Shown here piece by piece: positions 19,298-27,135 of a stretch of 64,000 nt of DNA. Source of the DNA: Gaiellasilicea sp963850995 (GTDB lineage Bacteria; Actinomycetota; Thermoleophilia; Gaiellales; Gaiellaceae); contig CAWKNQ010000004.1 of the NCBI GenBank assembly GCA_963850995.1, positions 1-64,000 on the forward strand, given 5' to 3'. Each line of letters starts with the position of its first letter. Within the stretch, counting starts at the first letter, position 1. The notes below the pieces were generated by a model, which made no database searches, was not told where the DNA came from, and was given only the letters and a program-made list of their open reading frames with translations. Position numbers and translations under genes: made by a program.

Positions 19298-20137
19298 GTG
19301 AGCGTGCCGACGATCGACCTCTCCAGAGGGCCGGCCGGAGTCGCCGACGAGGTTCGACGCGCCTGCGAGGACGTCGGCTTTCTCACCGTCCTTGGCCACG
19401 GGATAGATGTGCAGCTGATCGAGGAGGTGGGCGCACGCTCGCGCGCGTTCTTCGACCTCCCGGACGCGGAGAAGGAGCGATTCCGCGCACCCGCCGCCAC
19501 ACCCGGCCTGCCCGTCTACCGACCGCTCGGGGCCGAGAAGCTCGGCGCGAACGCCGACCGGAAGGCGTCGCTCGACTGGGGACCGTCGCTCGAGGGTGTC
19601 GGATGGCCGAGCACGGAGCTGCGTGACGCCTACGAGCGGTACTACGCGGGAATGCTGAGTGTCGCCGGAACGCTCGTGCAGTCGTTCGCGCTCGCGCTCG
19701 GTCTGGACGCGAACGGGCTCGATCGGTTCTTCGACGACCGCTCGTCGAGCCTGCGCGTGATCGACTACCCCGCAGGAGCTGGCGGTGCGCGAGCCGGCGC
19801 GCACCAGGATTATGGGTGCCTGACGATCATCCACTCCGACGCGGCCGGGCTAGAGGTGCAGACGCGGAGGGGTGAATGGCTACCGGTTGAGGCACCCCCG
19901 AGCGGCTTCGTCGTGAACATCGGCGACCTGATGCAGCGGTGGACCGGCGACCGCTGGGTCTCGACGCTGCACCGCGTCGTCGGCCAGGAGAACGTGTCGC
20001 CGCGGCGCCAGTCGCTCGTGTTCTTCCACAACCCGCGCAACGACGCCGTAATCGAGACGCTCGGCGACGGCGCGCGCTACGAGCCAGTCACTGCGGGCGA
20101 GTACGTGCTCTCACGCGCCGCCGAAGCCGGGCTGTAG
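19298..20137 (+). CDS. 2-oxoglutarate/Fe(II)-dependent dioxygenase, isopenicillin N synthase-like
   Basis: A 279-residue enzyme from GTG 19298. The N-terminal DIOX_N region (VPTIDLSRG, VGFLTVLGHGI, FFDLPDAEKERF) is followed by the jelly-roll core with iron ligands His and Asp in AHQDYGCLTI, distal His in STLHRVV, and the 2-oxoglutarate-binding Arg-Ser in RRQSLVFF. It hydroxylates or oxidises a small molecule; the substrate is unknown. The start lies 6 nt after the end of repeat copy 2, so the duplication boundary falls in its leader. It is convergent with the FAD oxidase gene. Confidence 0.9.
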   Translation: MSVPTIDLSRGPAGVADEVRRACEDVGFLTVLGHGIDVQLIEEVGARSRAFFDLPDAEKERFRAPAATPGLPVYRPLGAEKLGANADRKASLDWGPSLEGVGWPSTELRDAYERYYAGMLSVAGTLVQSFALALGLDANGLDRFFDDRSSSLRVIDYPAGAGGARAGAHQDYGCLTIIHSDAAGLEVQTRRGEWLPVEAPPSGFVVNIGDLMQRWTGDRWVSTLHRVVGQENVSPRRQSLVFFHNPRNDAVIETLGDGARYEPVTAGEYVLSRAAEAGL

Positions 20138-20150
20138 CTCCGCCCCACGC

Positions 20151-21554
20151 TCAGGGCTCGATGTTCTGGTTGAGCCTGAAGAAGTTGCTCGGGTCGTAGG
20201 CGCGCTTGAGCTCGACCAACCGGTCGTACTTCGCGGCGCCGTAGGCCAGTCGGACGCGGTCGGGCCCCTCGTCGCCCAGGAAGTTGACGTAGACGCGGTC
20301 GCGCGCGTGCGGCTGCAAGGCGTCGAAGAAATCGCGCGCCCAGGCGGTGTGCCGGTCGCCCTCTGGGTCGTCTTCGGTCCAGACGGAGTTGATGACGACG
20401 TTGTGCGTGGCGTCGCGCTGGCTGAACGCGGTTGCGTCCTCTGGCACGCGACCGAGCGCCCCGCCGAGCTGGAGGATGATCGTGTATGAGCGTGGCGATG
20501 TGATCCGCGAGGTATGGTCGATGAGCGTGTCGATCGCCCCGTCGGTGAGCGGCGGCAGCTCGACGGACTTCCAGAAGCGGTGCCAGCCGTGCGGCACCAA
20601 CGGGTCGAAAATCGACTGCAGCGTCACATACGGCTTGGGCTCGAGCCGATCGACGATCGGGCTGCCGAACTCTTTCAGCGTCCGGACGACCTCGGCCCCG
20701 TCCTCAGGCGCCCCTGCATAGCACGCGCCCACCATGACTATCGGCTTGCCGTGCACGTCTTCGGGCAGGAACGGCAGTGGCGGCGCGAGCTCGAGCTCGA
20801 CGATCGTCGTGAGCTCGTCGGGCGCGGCAGCCGCGAGCTCGCGATAGAACCGCAGTACCTCCGGCGCGTCTTCGAGCGGGTAGAAGATCGGCCCGGCGAG
20901 CACGATCGGCCCGACGGGATGCAGGCGAAACTCGAACGACGTGACGATGCCGAAGTTACCGCCGCCGCCGCGCACTCCCCAGAACAGATCGGGGTTCTCG
21001 TTCTCGCTGGCGGTGACCAGCTCGCCGTCCGCCGTGACGAGGTCGACCGAGAGCAGGTTGTCGACCGCTGCCCCGTGCTTGCGCATCAACCAGCCGATCC
21101 CGCCCCCTAGGGTCAGCCCCGAAACGCCCGTGGTGCTCACGATTCCACCCACCGTCGCAAGCCCAAAGAGCTGGGTCTCGCGGTCGAGCTCGCCCCACAA
21201 CACGCCTGCTTCGGCGCGCGCCGTCCTGGCTTGTGGGTCGACGTGAATGCCTTTCATCGGCGATAGGTCGATCACGAGGCCGCCGTCGCACAACGCGTGG
21301 CCGCCGACGCCGTGGCCACCGGAGCGCACGCCAACCAGCAGACCACGCTCGCGGGCGAAGCCGACCGCGGCGACGACGTCGGCGACGCCGGTGCAGCGGG
21401 CGATCCAGGCTGGGCGGCGGTCGATCGCGCCGTTCCAGATCTTGCGGGCCTCGTCGTAGCCTTCGTCTTCGGGGCCGATCACCGGGCCGTGGACGGAGTT
21501 GCGTAGACGCTCGTCGTCGGTGGCCGTCGCCGCCCTTGCCGTCTCGGTAGCCAT
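20151..21554 (-). CDS. FAD-binding oxidoreductase, berberine-bridge type
   Basis: A 467-residue oxidase. The FAD_binding_4 domain includes VGVRSGGHGVGGHALCDGG, whose His is the usual covalent flavin site, and TVGGIVSTTGVSGLTLGGGI. The C-terminal BBE segment is YDRLVELKRAYDPSNFFRLN. Members oxidise sugars or alkaloid-like compounds and pass electrons to oxygen. ATG 21554 is taken as the start; ATG 21590 would add 12 residues and would abut the 21-bp repeats. It is divergent from an HxlR-type regulator that probably controls it. Confidence 0.9.
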   Translation of the reverse strand: MATETARAATATDDERLRNSVHGPVIGPEDEGYDEARKIWNGAIDRRPAWIARCTGVADVVAAVGFARERGLLVGVRSGGHGVGGHALCDGGLVIDLSPMKGIHVDPQARTARAEAGVLWGELDRETQLFGLATVGGIVSTTGVSGLTLGGGIGWLMRKHGAAVDNLLSVDLVTADGELVTASENENPDLFWGVRGGGGNFGIVTSFEFRLHPVGPIVLAGPIFYPLEDAPEVLRFYRELAAAAPDELTTIVELELAPPLPFLPEDVHGKPIVMVGACYAGAPEDGAEVVRTLKEFGSPIVDRLEPKPYVTLQSIFDPLVPHGWHRFWKSVELPPLTDGAIDTLIDHTSRITSPRSYTIILQLGGALGRVPEDATAFSQRDATHNVVINSVWTEDDPEGDRHTAWARDFFDALQPHARDRVYVNFLGDEGPDRVRLAYGAAKYDRLVELKRAYDPSNFFRLNQNIEP

Positions 21555-21591
21555 GCGGCCACGGTACGCGGAGGCACCGCGGCTGGACATA

Positions 21592-21654
21592 CCGAATTCC
21601 GAACCAAGCAGTCCGAATTCCGAACCAAGCGGTCCGAATTCCAAACTCCGGGTC
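21592..21654. promoter_or_regulatory. Three 21-bp direct repeats between divergent FAD oxidase and HxlR genes
   Basis: CCGAATTCC recurs at 21592, 21613 and 21634, exactly 21 bp apart. The first two units continue identically as GAACCAAGC(A/G)GT; the third departs after CCGAATTCC. Twenty-one bp is two helical turns, so all units face the same side of the DNA, as in a multi-site operator. The array sits in the 115-bp gap between the oxidase start and the HxlR start. Autoregulation and control of the oxidase by the HxlR protein is the natural inference. Confidence 0.7.
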
Positions 21655-21669
21655 TAGCATCCTTGGAGC

Positions 21670-22449
21670 ATGCGGAGCTACGCTCAGTACTGCCCGATCG
21701 CGAAGGCGAGCGAGATCCTCGGCGACCGCTGGACGCTCCTGATCGTGCGTGAGATGCTCGGCGGCGCAAGGGGATTCAACGAGCTTCAGCGCGGACTGCC
21801 TGGGATCTCGCGCTCGGTTCTCACGGACCGGCTGCGCTCACTCGAGCGGGCCGAGATCATCGAGCGGCGCACTGGTCCCAAGGGCAAGACGCTCGAGTAT
21901 CGTCTGACGCGCGCCGGCCGAGATCTGGAGGCGGTCGTGCAGGCGATGGGAGAGTGGGGAGCGACCTGGTCGTTCACCGATCCCCGCGCCGAGGAGCTCG
22001 ACCCCGACCTCCTCATCGTCTGGATGGCCCGACACGTCGATCGCGAGCAGCTTCCTCCGGATCGCACCGTCGTCCGGTTCGACTTTCGCGATCCGGCGAA
22101 GCGCTACTGGATGGTGCTCGAGCCCTCGGAGGTCTCGGTTTGTCTCCAGCATCCCGGGTTCGACGTCGACCTCGAGGTCAAGGTCGACACCGCCACCCTC
22201 TACCGCGTCTACCTTGGGCGCGCCGAGCTCGGCGGCGCAATGCGGGCGCGCAAGCTGACGCTGAGCGGCCCGAGGGTGCTCCAGCGCGCCTTCGGGCGCT
22301 GGTTCGCCTGGAGCGCGTTCGCCCCGGCCAGCCGCCGGGCCGACGAGCGCCGGAAGGCGGCGTCGCGACTCGCGGACCCAGAGAGGGTGCGTGTCGAACG
22401 GTCGCTGCCGCCGTATCGCGATGAGTTCGGCTCCCTCCCAAGGTCCTAG
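21670..22449 (+). CDS. HxlR-family transcriptional regulator with C-terminal SCP2-like domain
   Basis: A 259-residue protein from ATG 21670. The winged-helix HxlR domain comprises YCPIAKASEILGDRWTLLIV, then FNELQRGLPGISRSVLTDRL and the wing at RRTGPKGKTLEYRLT. The second half (RFDFRDPAKRYWMVLEPSEV, then VDLEVKVDTATLYRVYLG) resembles the sterol-carrier-protein-2 lipid-binding fold found on many actinobacterial HxlR proteins, where it may sense a hydrophobic ligand. The usual HxlR Cys near the N-terminus (CPI) is present. Likely targets are the 21-bp repeats just upstream. Confidence 0.9.
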   Translation: MRSYAQYCPIAKASEILGDRWTLLIVREMLGGARGFNELQRGLPGISRSVLTDRLRSLERAEIIERRTGPKGKTLEYRLTRAGRDLEAVVQAMGEWGATWSFTDPRAEELDPDLLIVWMARHVDREQLPPDRTVVRFDFRDPAKRYWMVLEPSEVSVCLQHPGFDVDLEVKVDTATLYRVYLGRAELGGAMRARKLTLSGPRVLQRAFGRWFAWSAFAPASRRADERRKAASRLADPERVRVERSLPPYRDEFGSLPRS

Positions 22450-22475
22450 CGCTGACACCCAACAAAGGAGACCCG

Positions 22476-23043
22476 ATGGGCAAGCTAGTCGTGACCGAGT
22501 TCGTATCGCTCGACGGCGTGATGGAATCGCCCGGCGGCGAGGACTTCAAGTATCCGGGCTGGAGCTTCGCATTCGACCGAGGTGAGGACGGGAATCAGTT
22601 CAAGCTCGACGAGACGCTCGAGACCGAGGCGCTGCTGATCGGACGCGTGACGTACGAGAGCTTCGCCGGCGCGTGGCCCGAACGCGAAGGCGAGTTCGCC
22701 GACAAGTTCAACACGATGCCCAAGTACGTCGTCTCGTCGACGCTCGAGGATCCGGAGTGGAACAACACCACGGTCCTCAAGGACGACGTCGTCCAGCGAG
22801 GCCACGAAGCTGAAGGAGCAGATCGACGGGATCATCCAGACGCCGGGGAGCCTTCGGCTCGTGGAAACGCTGCTCGAGCACGATCTGGTCGACGAGCTCC
22901 ACTTGATGGTGTTCCCAGTGATCCTCGGAACCGGGCGGCGCCTGTTCGGTGAGACGACCGAGAAGACGGACTGGCGGCTCACCGAGGCGAAGCCGGTCGG
23001 GCCTGACGGCGTGCTGGTCCTGGTCTACGAGCGAGCGAGGTAG
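22476..23043 (+). pseudogene. Dihydrofolate reductase-like (RibD C-terminal) protein, frameshifted
   Basis: ATG 22476 after AAAGGAGA opens a RibD_C/DHFR-like protein (LVVTEFVSLDGVMESPGG, then TEALLIGRVTYESFAGAWP and MPKYVVSSTLEDPEW). At about 22790-22797 one extra base shifts the frame. The other frame continues EATKLKEQIDGIIQTPGS, LVETLLEHDLVDELHLMVFP and GTGRRLFGE to TAG 23043. Reconstructed, it is a normal protein of about 188 residues of the NADPH-dependent reductase type. Its substrate is unknown. It follows the HxlR gene by 26 nt and could share its transcript. Confidence 0.82.
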
Positions 23044-23190
23044 GTGAAGGTCTCGACGACGCGCAAACCAAGGGCGGTCCTCGTGCCCGCCTACGACCCG
23101 AAGGCGCTGGGTGCTTCAAACAGTGCGGTACGCCGCGCCGCGCCGCGCCTCGGGCTCAGGCGCAGCGCGGGTACGCCCTACTCGGGTAGG

Positions 23191-23907
23191 TCAAGCGGCC
23201 GCGGGCACCGCGGCGGCCTCCAGGATCAGGTCGACCGTGGCCTGAGGCTGTGAGACGGCGACTGCATGGGACGCGCCCGGGATCTCGAGCGTCCGCTGCG
23301 CGCCGGCTCGCTCGGCCATGAAGCGCTGGAGCTCCGCCGGGATGATGCGGTCCTCTTCGCCGACCACGAACCACGACGGCAGCTCACGCCACAGAGGCCG
23401 CTCGCCTGATGGTGCGACGAGCGCCTCCTGCGTCGCCGGCCGCTGCGTCGCCGCCATCCGCGCTGCCTGTGGCGCCGGCACGTCGGCGCAGAACAGGTCG
23501 TGGAAGCGGTCCTGGACGATGTACAGGTCGGTCGTGCCTTCGCTGCGCGGAACCGGCCGCGACGTCTCCTCGCCGAGCATGCTGCCGGGGAACATCCCGG
23601 CGAGCTGGAAGCAGCTCTCGCCGGGATCGGGTGCGAAGCCACACACGTAGACGAGTCCAGTGATCTCGCCGGCGTCCGCCGGGACATTCGAGATCACCGC
23701 TCCGCCGTAGGAGTGAGCGACCAGCACGACGGGCCCCTCGATGCTGCGGATGACATCGCCGACGCTCGCGGCGTCGCCGGCCAGGTCCCGCAGCGGGTTG
23801 GCCGCGGCGATCACGGGATGGCCCGCTTCGAGCAGTGGGTCGATAACGCCGTCCCAGCTTGCGGACTCGGCGAACGCGCCGTGGACGAGAACGATCGTGG
23901 GTCTCAT
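23191..23907 (-). CDS. Alpha/beta hydrolase
   Basis: A 238-residue protein from ATG 23907, preceded by AAGGGGGG. TIVLVHGAFAESASW holds the oxyanion region, LVAHSYGGAVI the nucleophile Ser, VVGEEDRIIP the acid and PGASHAVAVSQP the catalytic His. It is closest to the small RsbQ/esterase-like hydrolases common in actinobacteria. It may cleave an ester or act on a xenobiotic. It lies 100 nt downstream of the TIR-domain gene on the same strand; a functional link is not established. Confidence 0.9.
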   Translation of the reverse strand: MRPTIVLVHGAFAESASWDGVIDPLLEAGHPVIAAANPLRDLAGDAASVGDVIRSIEGPVVLVAHSYGGAVISNVPADAGEITGLVYVCGFAPDPGESCFQLAGMFPGSMLGEETSRPVPRSEGTTDLYIVQDRFHDLFCADVPAPQAARMAATQRPATQEALVAPSGERPLWRELPSWFVVGEEDRIIPAELQRFMAERAGAQRTLEIPGASHAVAVSQPQATVDLILEAAAVPAAA

Positions 23908-24007
23908 GAGACCCCCCTTTGGGTTGCGAGGTTCTGCCCAGCCGTGGACCGGCTGAGCCAGTCCTCGAAGGGATACTGAAGACCTTAGAACTGAGCCGAC
24001 CGAGTGC

Positions 24008-24925
24008 TCAGTATGCGTTCGCGGCCGACTTCCACTCCCGGAGGCGCTGCGCGATGAGCTCGGCCCGCTCTTCCTCGCTCCCGGCGTCGAGCACCTGGAG
24101 GTCTGAGGGGTCGGCTCGAAGGTAGACGCCGGCGGTTCGGGCATTCAGCCCGGGGTCGCGATCCGACCGTGTCGTCCAGTACCCGGTGGCGCGGTCGGCG
24201 GTCTCCACCCTGATCTCGCCGGTGCCCTCGAGCTGCGGGGCATTCGGATGCCGAGGGCGCTCGCCCTTCCAGAAGTAGAGGATGCCGGCCGGATCCCTGT
24301 GCTCCTTCGCAGCCTCGCTCCAGTAGCGAGCCGACAGGGTGCCGTCCTCCTGCCACGCCCGGCCGTTCACGCTCAACCCGCCGTCGCGGTCCCGCGAGAT
24401 CCGCAGGAGGCTCACCGCCGACGGTTCGTCCTCGGTCCGCATGGTCAGCGAGAGCTGCCACCACAGCCCTTCGACCGGGCCGCGGCGACCCTCGGTCTCG
24501 ATCGCCTTGCGGAGCTTCTGGTTGATCGCGCGAACCTCCGCCGGGCCGGCGGCCGGGTCGTAGCGGACAGAGGTCAGCCCGAGCAGGTCGGTCGGCAGCT
24601 TCGAACCGTCCGCGTGGAGGATGAACGTGCGCCGGATGCCGAGCGCGCCGCCGAACAGCCCGGCTTCGAACACCACGTTGTCGCGCGGCGACGCCTGGCC
24701 GGGCTGGGACGCATCCGCCATGGTCCAGTCGTCCTGGGCGAACACGAACGCGGCGAAATCGACTTCCTGGGAGAGCTCGACGAGCCGATCGAGGGTGGAC
24801 CTTCCCGGGTTGAACGTGGTCGTCCAGGGCTCGACGTCGGCGACGTCCACGAGCCCGCGTGTGATCGCCTGCAGCAGTTTGGCCTGCTTGCCCGACGACC
24901 CGAGGAAGATGCGCGGCTTGTCCAT
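24008..24925 (-). CDS. TIR-like (Cap12/Pycsar-type) protein with beta-rich C-terminal domain, candidate defence effector
   Basis: The 305-residue protein has a CAP12/Pycsar-type TIR-like domain (the PF10137 kind) in residues 1-145: RIFLGSSGKQAKLLQAI, VEPWTTTFNPGRSTLDRL, VDFAAFVFAQDD and RDNVVFEAGLFGGALGIRRT. Glu87 in the last block is the expected NADase residue. Residues 150-280 have no transmembrane helix and read as alternating beta strands (GLWWQLSLTM, VSLLRISRD, GILYFWKGE, GTGEIRVETA, RTAGVYLRAD), a pattern like the beta-barrel sensor of CBASS Cap15 and related 2TM-beta effectors. TIR effectors of this type destroy NAD+ when a cyclic nucleotide binds. No cyclase gene is nearby. The TIR call is firm; the sensor-domain call is inference. 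Confidence 0.82.
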   Translation of the reverse strand: MDKPRIFLGSSGKQAKLLQAITRGLVDVADVEPWTTTFNPGRSTLDRLVELSQEVDFAAFVFAQDDWTMADASQPGQASPRDNVVFEAGLFGGALGIRRTFILHADGSKLPTDLLGLTSVRYDPAAGPAEVRAINQKLRKAIETEGRRGPVEGLWWQLSLTMRTEDEPSAVSLLRISRDRDGGLSVNGRAWQEDGTLSARYWSEAAKEHRDPAGILYFWKGERPRHPNAPQLEGTGEIRVETADRATGYWTTRSDRDPGLNARTAGVYLRADPSDLQVLDAGSEEERAELIAQRLREWKSAANAY

Positions 24926-25051
24926 GCGCGCTTCATGATGACGGACATGGCGCGCGCTACGCCGTCGGCCGCTTCCGGGTCCTGCATCTTGGCGATCAAT
25001 CCGCTCCGTCGGCCCGGATCCTGCTCCTCAAGTCACTGACGACCGCGCGGC

Positions 25052-25783
25052 CTAGCGCTTTCGTATCGCCGCAAGCGCCAGGGCGGGACGGCGAAGCGGT
25101 GAGGTCTTCAGCGCGGCTCGGGCGATGTTGTCCCGCTGGTAGATGCCGATGCGCGGGAACGCGAACGGGTCGGGAGGGCGGTCGATGCCCGGCAGGGCAA
25201 ACGCTGCTTCGTAGCCGGCCGCGCGGGCTGCAGCCCGCACCCGCGCGTCCTGCTCGCCGTAAGGGTAGGAGAAGTAGCGGCAGGGCCGGCCGAGCTCGTC
25301 CTCGAGCTGTCGCCGCGAGTCGACGAGCTCTCGCTCGAGCTCGTCGTCTGCGAGCTCGACGAGGTGCGGGTGGGAAACCGTGTGCGAGCCGACTTCGACG
25401 CCTCGCTCGGTGAGCTCGCGCAAGGCGTCCCAGTTCATCGTCTCGAGCTCGGACGGGTAGGCGGCGACTTCATCCAGGAGCTCGGGAACGGCAAGCGGCG
25501 CTCCGGTGTCCGCATAGCCCGAGCAGGCGAAGACGGTCGCCGGCACGCCGAGCTCCGCGAGCCCCGGCAGCACTCGCGCCACGCTCGTGTAGGCGTCGTC
25601 GAAGCTCACGTGCAGGAGGCGTCCGCGGCGGTTGAGGATCTCGTCGGTTCGCGCGGGCCGGAACCGGAGTGAGAGCAGGAGTCGAAGATGGCGGAACATC
25701 TGCTCCTCGGTCACGGCGAGCGGATGCTGCCAGCGTTCCGAGACGGCGTGGTAGGCGAGCACGAGTGGCGTCCCGCTAGACAC
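25052..25783 (-). CDS. Polysaccharide deacetylase (carbohydrate esterase 4), last gene of the exopolysaccharide operon
   Basis: The 243-residue NodB-type enzyme starts at GTG 25783. LVLAYHAVSE opens the fold, HVSFDDAYTS holds the catalytic Asp pair, GVEVGSHTVSHPHLVEL is the zinc-binding HxxxH motif, and YFSYPYGEQD is motif 3. It removes acetyl groups from amino sugars of a polymer, probably the product of this operon. There is no signal peptide, so it may work at the inner membrane face or be misread at the start. The start overlaps the stop of the Wzy-like gene (GTGTCTAG), suggesting translational coupling. Confidence 0.9.
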   Translation of the reverse strand: MSSGTPLVLAYHAVSERWQHPLAVTEEQMFRHLRLLLSLRFRPARTDEILNRRGRLLHVSFDDAYTSVARVLPGLAELGVPATVFACSGYADTGAPLAVPELLDEVAAYPSELETMNWDALRELTERGVEVGSHTVSHPHLVELADDELERELVDSRRQLEDELGRPCRYFSYPYGEQDARVRAAARAAGYEAAFALPGIDRPPDPFAFPRIGIYQRDNIARAALKTSPLRRPALALAAIRKR

Positions 25784-27128
25784 GGCTCCGCCTCGCTGCC
25801 GATCCGAGCGCGAAGGCGAGGCCGAGCAGCACCCAAAGCTGCTCTTTCGCCTGCCCGGAGACAAAGAGGAGTGCGACGAACATCCCGGTCAGCCCGACGA
25901 TGAGGCCGCGCGCGTGCAGCTCCGCTCCGAGCAGGCCGGCTCGTGCGAAGGCCCGGACAGCTGCGGCGGCGGCGGCGAAGGCTGCGAGAACGACCGCCGC
26001 AAAGAGGGCGGCACCGATCGGCCCGAGCTCGACGAGCAGCTCGAGCGGCGTGTTGTGCACCGCCTTCGGCTTGTCGACGATCAGCTCCACGTTCGGGAGC
26101 GCGATCGTCTCGGCCGCGTAGACGGGCTCGACGATGCGGAAGTTGCCGGCACCCACACCCGTGAGCGGGTTGTCGCGCGATGCTTCGGCCGCAACAGACC
26201 AGAGGTCGACGCGGCCGGTGCCGCCGGAAGAGGTGAAGCTCGTGACCCGCTCGCGTGCTTCCGCGGGTGCGGCGAGCGAGTAGTAGCCGAGCCCGAGCAC
26301 GGCCGCGGCGAGCGCCAGGCAGAGTGCCTGCGGCCGCACCGGGCCGGCGAGCAGAATCGCAGCGATCAGCATCACGCCGAGGCCGAGCAAGCCGCCGCGC
26401 GATCCGGTCAGGAGGATCCCGGCACCGGAGACAAGGATCGCGCTCGTGAGCAGAATCCGCTCTCCCGGCCGGCGGGCGGCCGGAAGCGAGAAGGCGGCGA
26501 GCGCGAGCGCCGGGAGCAGGAAGGCTGCGAGCTCGTTCGGGTCGCCGACGCCGCCGGCCAGCCTGCCCGCTTCAGCGCCGGCCTCCGCGGAGGCGCGCGG
26601 AAGCACGGCCAGACCGAGGATCGTCGTCGCGGCCCCGCCGGCGATATAGCCGAAGCTGATCCGGCGGCACTCGTCGAAGCTGCGCGCGGCGGCATAGACG
26701 ACGAGCAGCACGGCGACACCGAAGCTGAGCCGGATCGCCTCTGTGAGAGCAGCGTTCTCCGACCGTGCCCAGAGCATCGACGCGCCCGCCCAGGCGGCGA
26801 AGACGACCGCGGCCCAGCTGACGAGCGGCCGCTCGCGGGCGAGAAACGGTGCTCCGCTCTTGCGCAGGGCAGCGAGGACGAGGACGACACCCGCCAGCTT
26901 TCCGAGCGTCAGGTCGGAGGCTGCGCCGCCGACCCGCTCGAAGAAGGTGAGAAAGGCAAAGAGGGCGGTGCCGGCGGCCAGGTCGGTGAAGGCGACGCCG
27001 GCGAAGAGGAGGCCGAGCGCAACAACGAGACCGAGCGCCGGCTCGACAACGCTGAGCGCGCCCGCGCTCGCTGCCGCCAGAGCGCCCCCGGCGACGAGCG
27101 AGGCGGAGCGGGCGTTCCAGCAGACCAT
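25776..27128 (-). CDS. O-antigen ligase/polymerase-like membrane protein (Wzy/WaaL type)
   Basis: A protein of about 450 residues from ATG 27128, with ten or more hydrophobic segments (for example GLVVALGLLFAGVAFTDLAA and GLGVMLIAAILLAGPV). A periplasmic loop has the Wzy_C-type segment NPLTGVGAGNFRIVEP, then KAVHNTPLELLVELGPIGA, whose His is typical of the family. It would polymerise or transfer polysaccharide repeat units outside the membrane. It follows the Wzz-like gene by 7 nt and overlaps the deacetylase gene. Confidence 0.88.
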   Translation of the reverse strand: MVCWNARSASLVAGGALAAASAGALSVVEPALGLVVALGLLFAGVAFTDLAAGTALFAFLTFFERVGGAASDLTLGKLAGVVLVLAALRKSGAPFLARERPLVSWAAVVFAAWAGASMLWARSENAALTEAIRLSFGVAVLLVVYAAARSFDECRRISFGYIAGGAATTILGLAVLPRASAEAGAEAGRLAGGVGDPNELAAFLLPALALAAFSLPAARRPGERILLTSAILVSGAGILLTGSRGGLLGLGVMLIAAILLAGPVRPQALCLALAAAVLGLGYYSLAAPAEARERVTSFTSSGGTGRVDLWSVAAEASRDNPLTGVGAGNFRIVEPVYAAETIALPNVELIVDKPKAVHNTPLELLVELGPIGAALFAAVVLAAFAAAAAAVRAFARAGLLGAELHARGLIVGLTGMFVALLFVSGQAKEQLWVLLGLAFALGSAARRSRV

Positions 27129-27135
27129 GCTCGGC

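Noticed and set aside
23044..23253. A 69-codon open frame starting just after the DHFR-like stop
   Set aside because: It has no ribosome site, is Arg-rich without a pattern and runs into the 3' end of the convergent hydrolase gene.
24008..25051. A complete CBASS or Pycsar operon
   Set aside because: The TIR effector is present, but the neighbours are a hydrolase and a polysaccharide deacetylase; no cyclase, Cap2 or Cap3 gene is seen.
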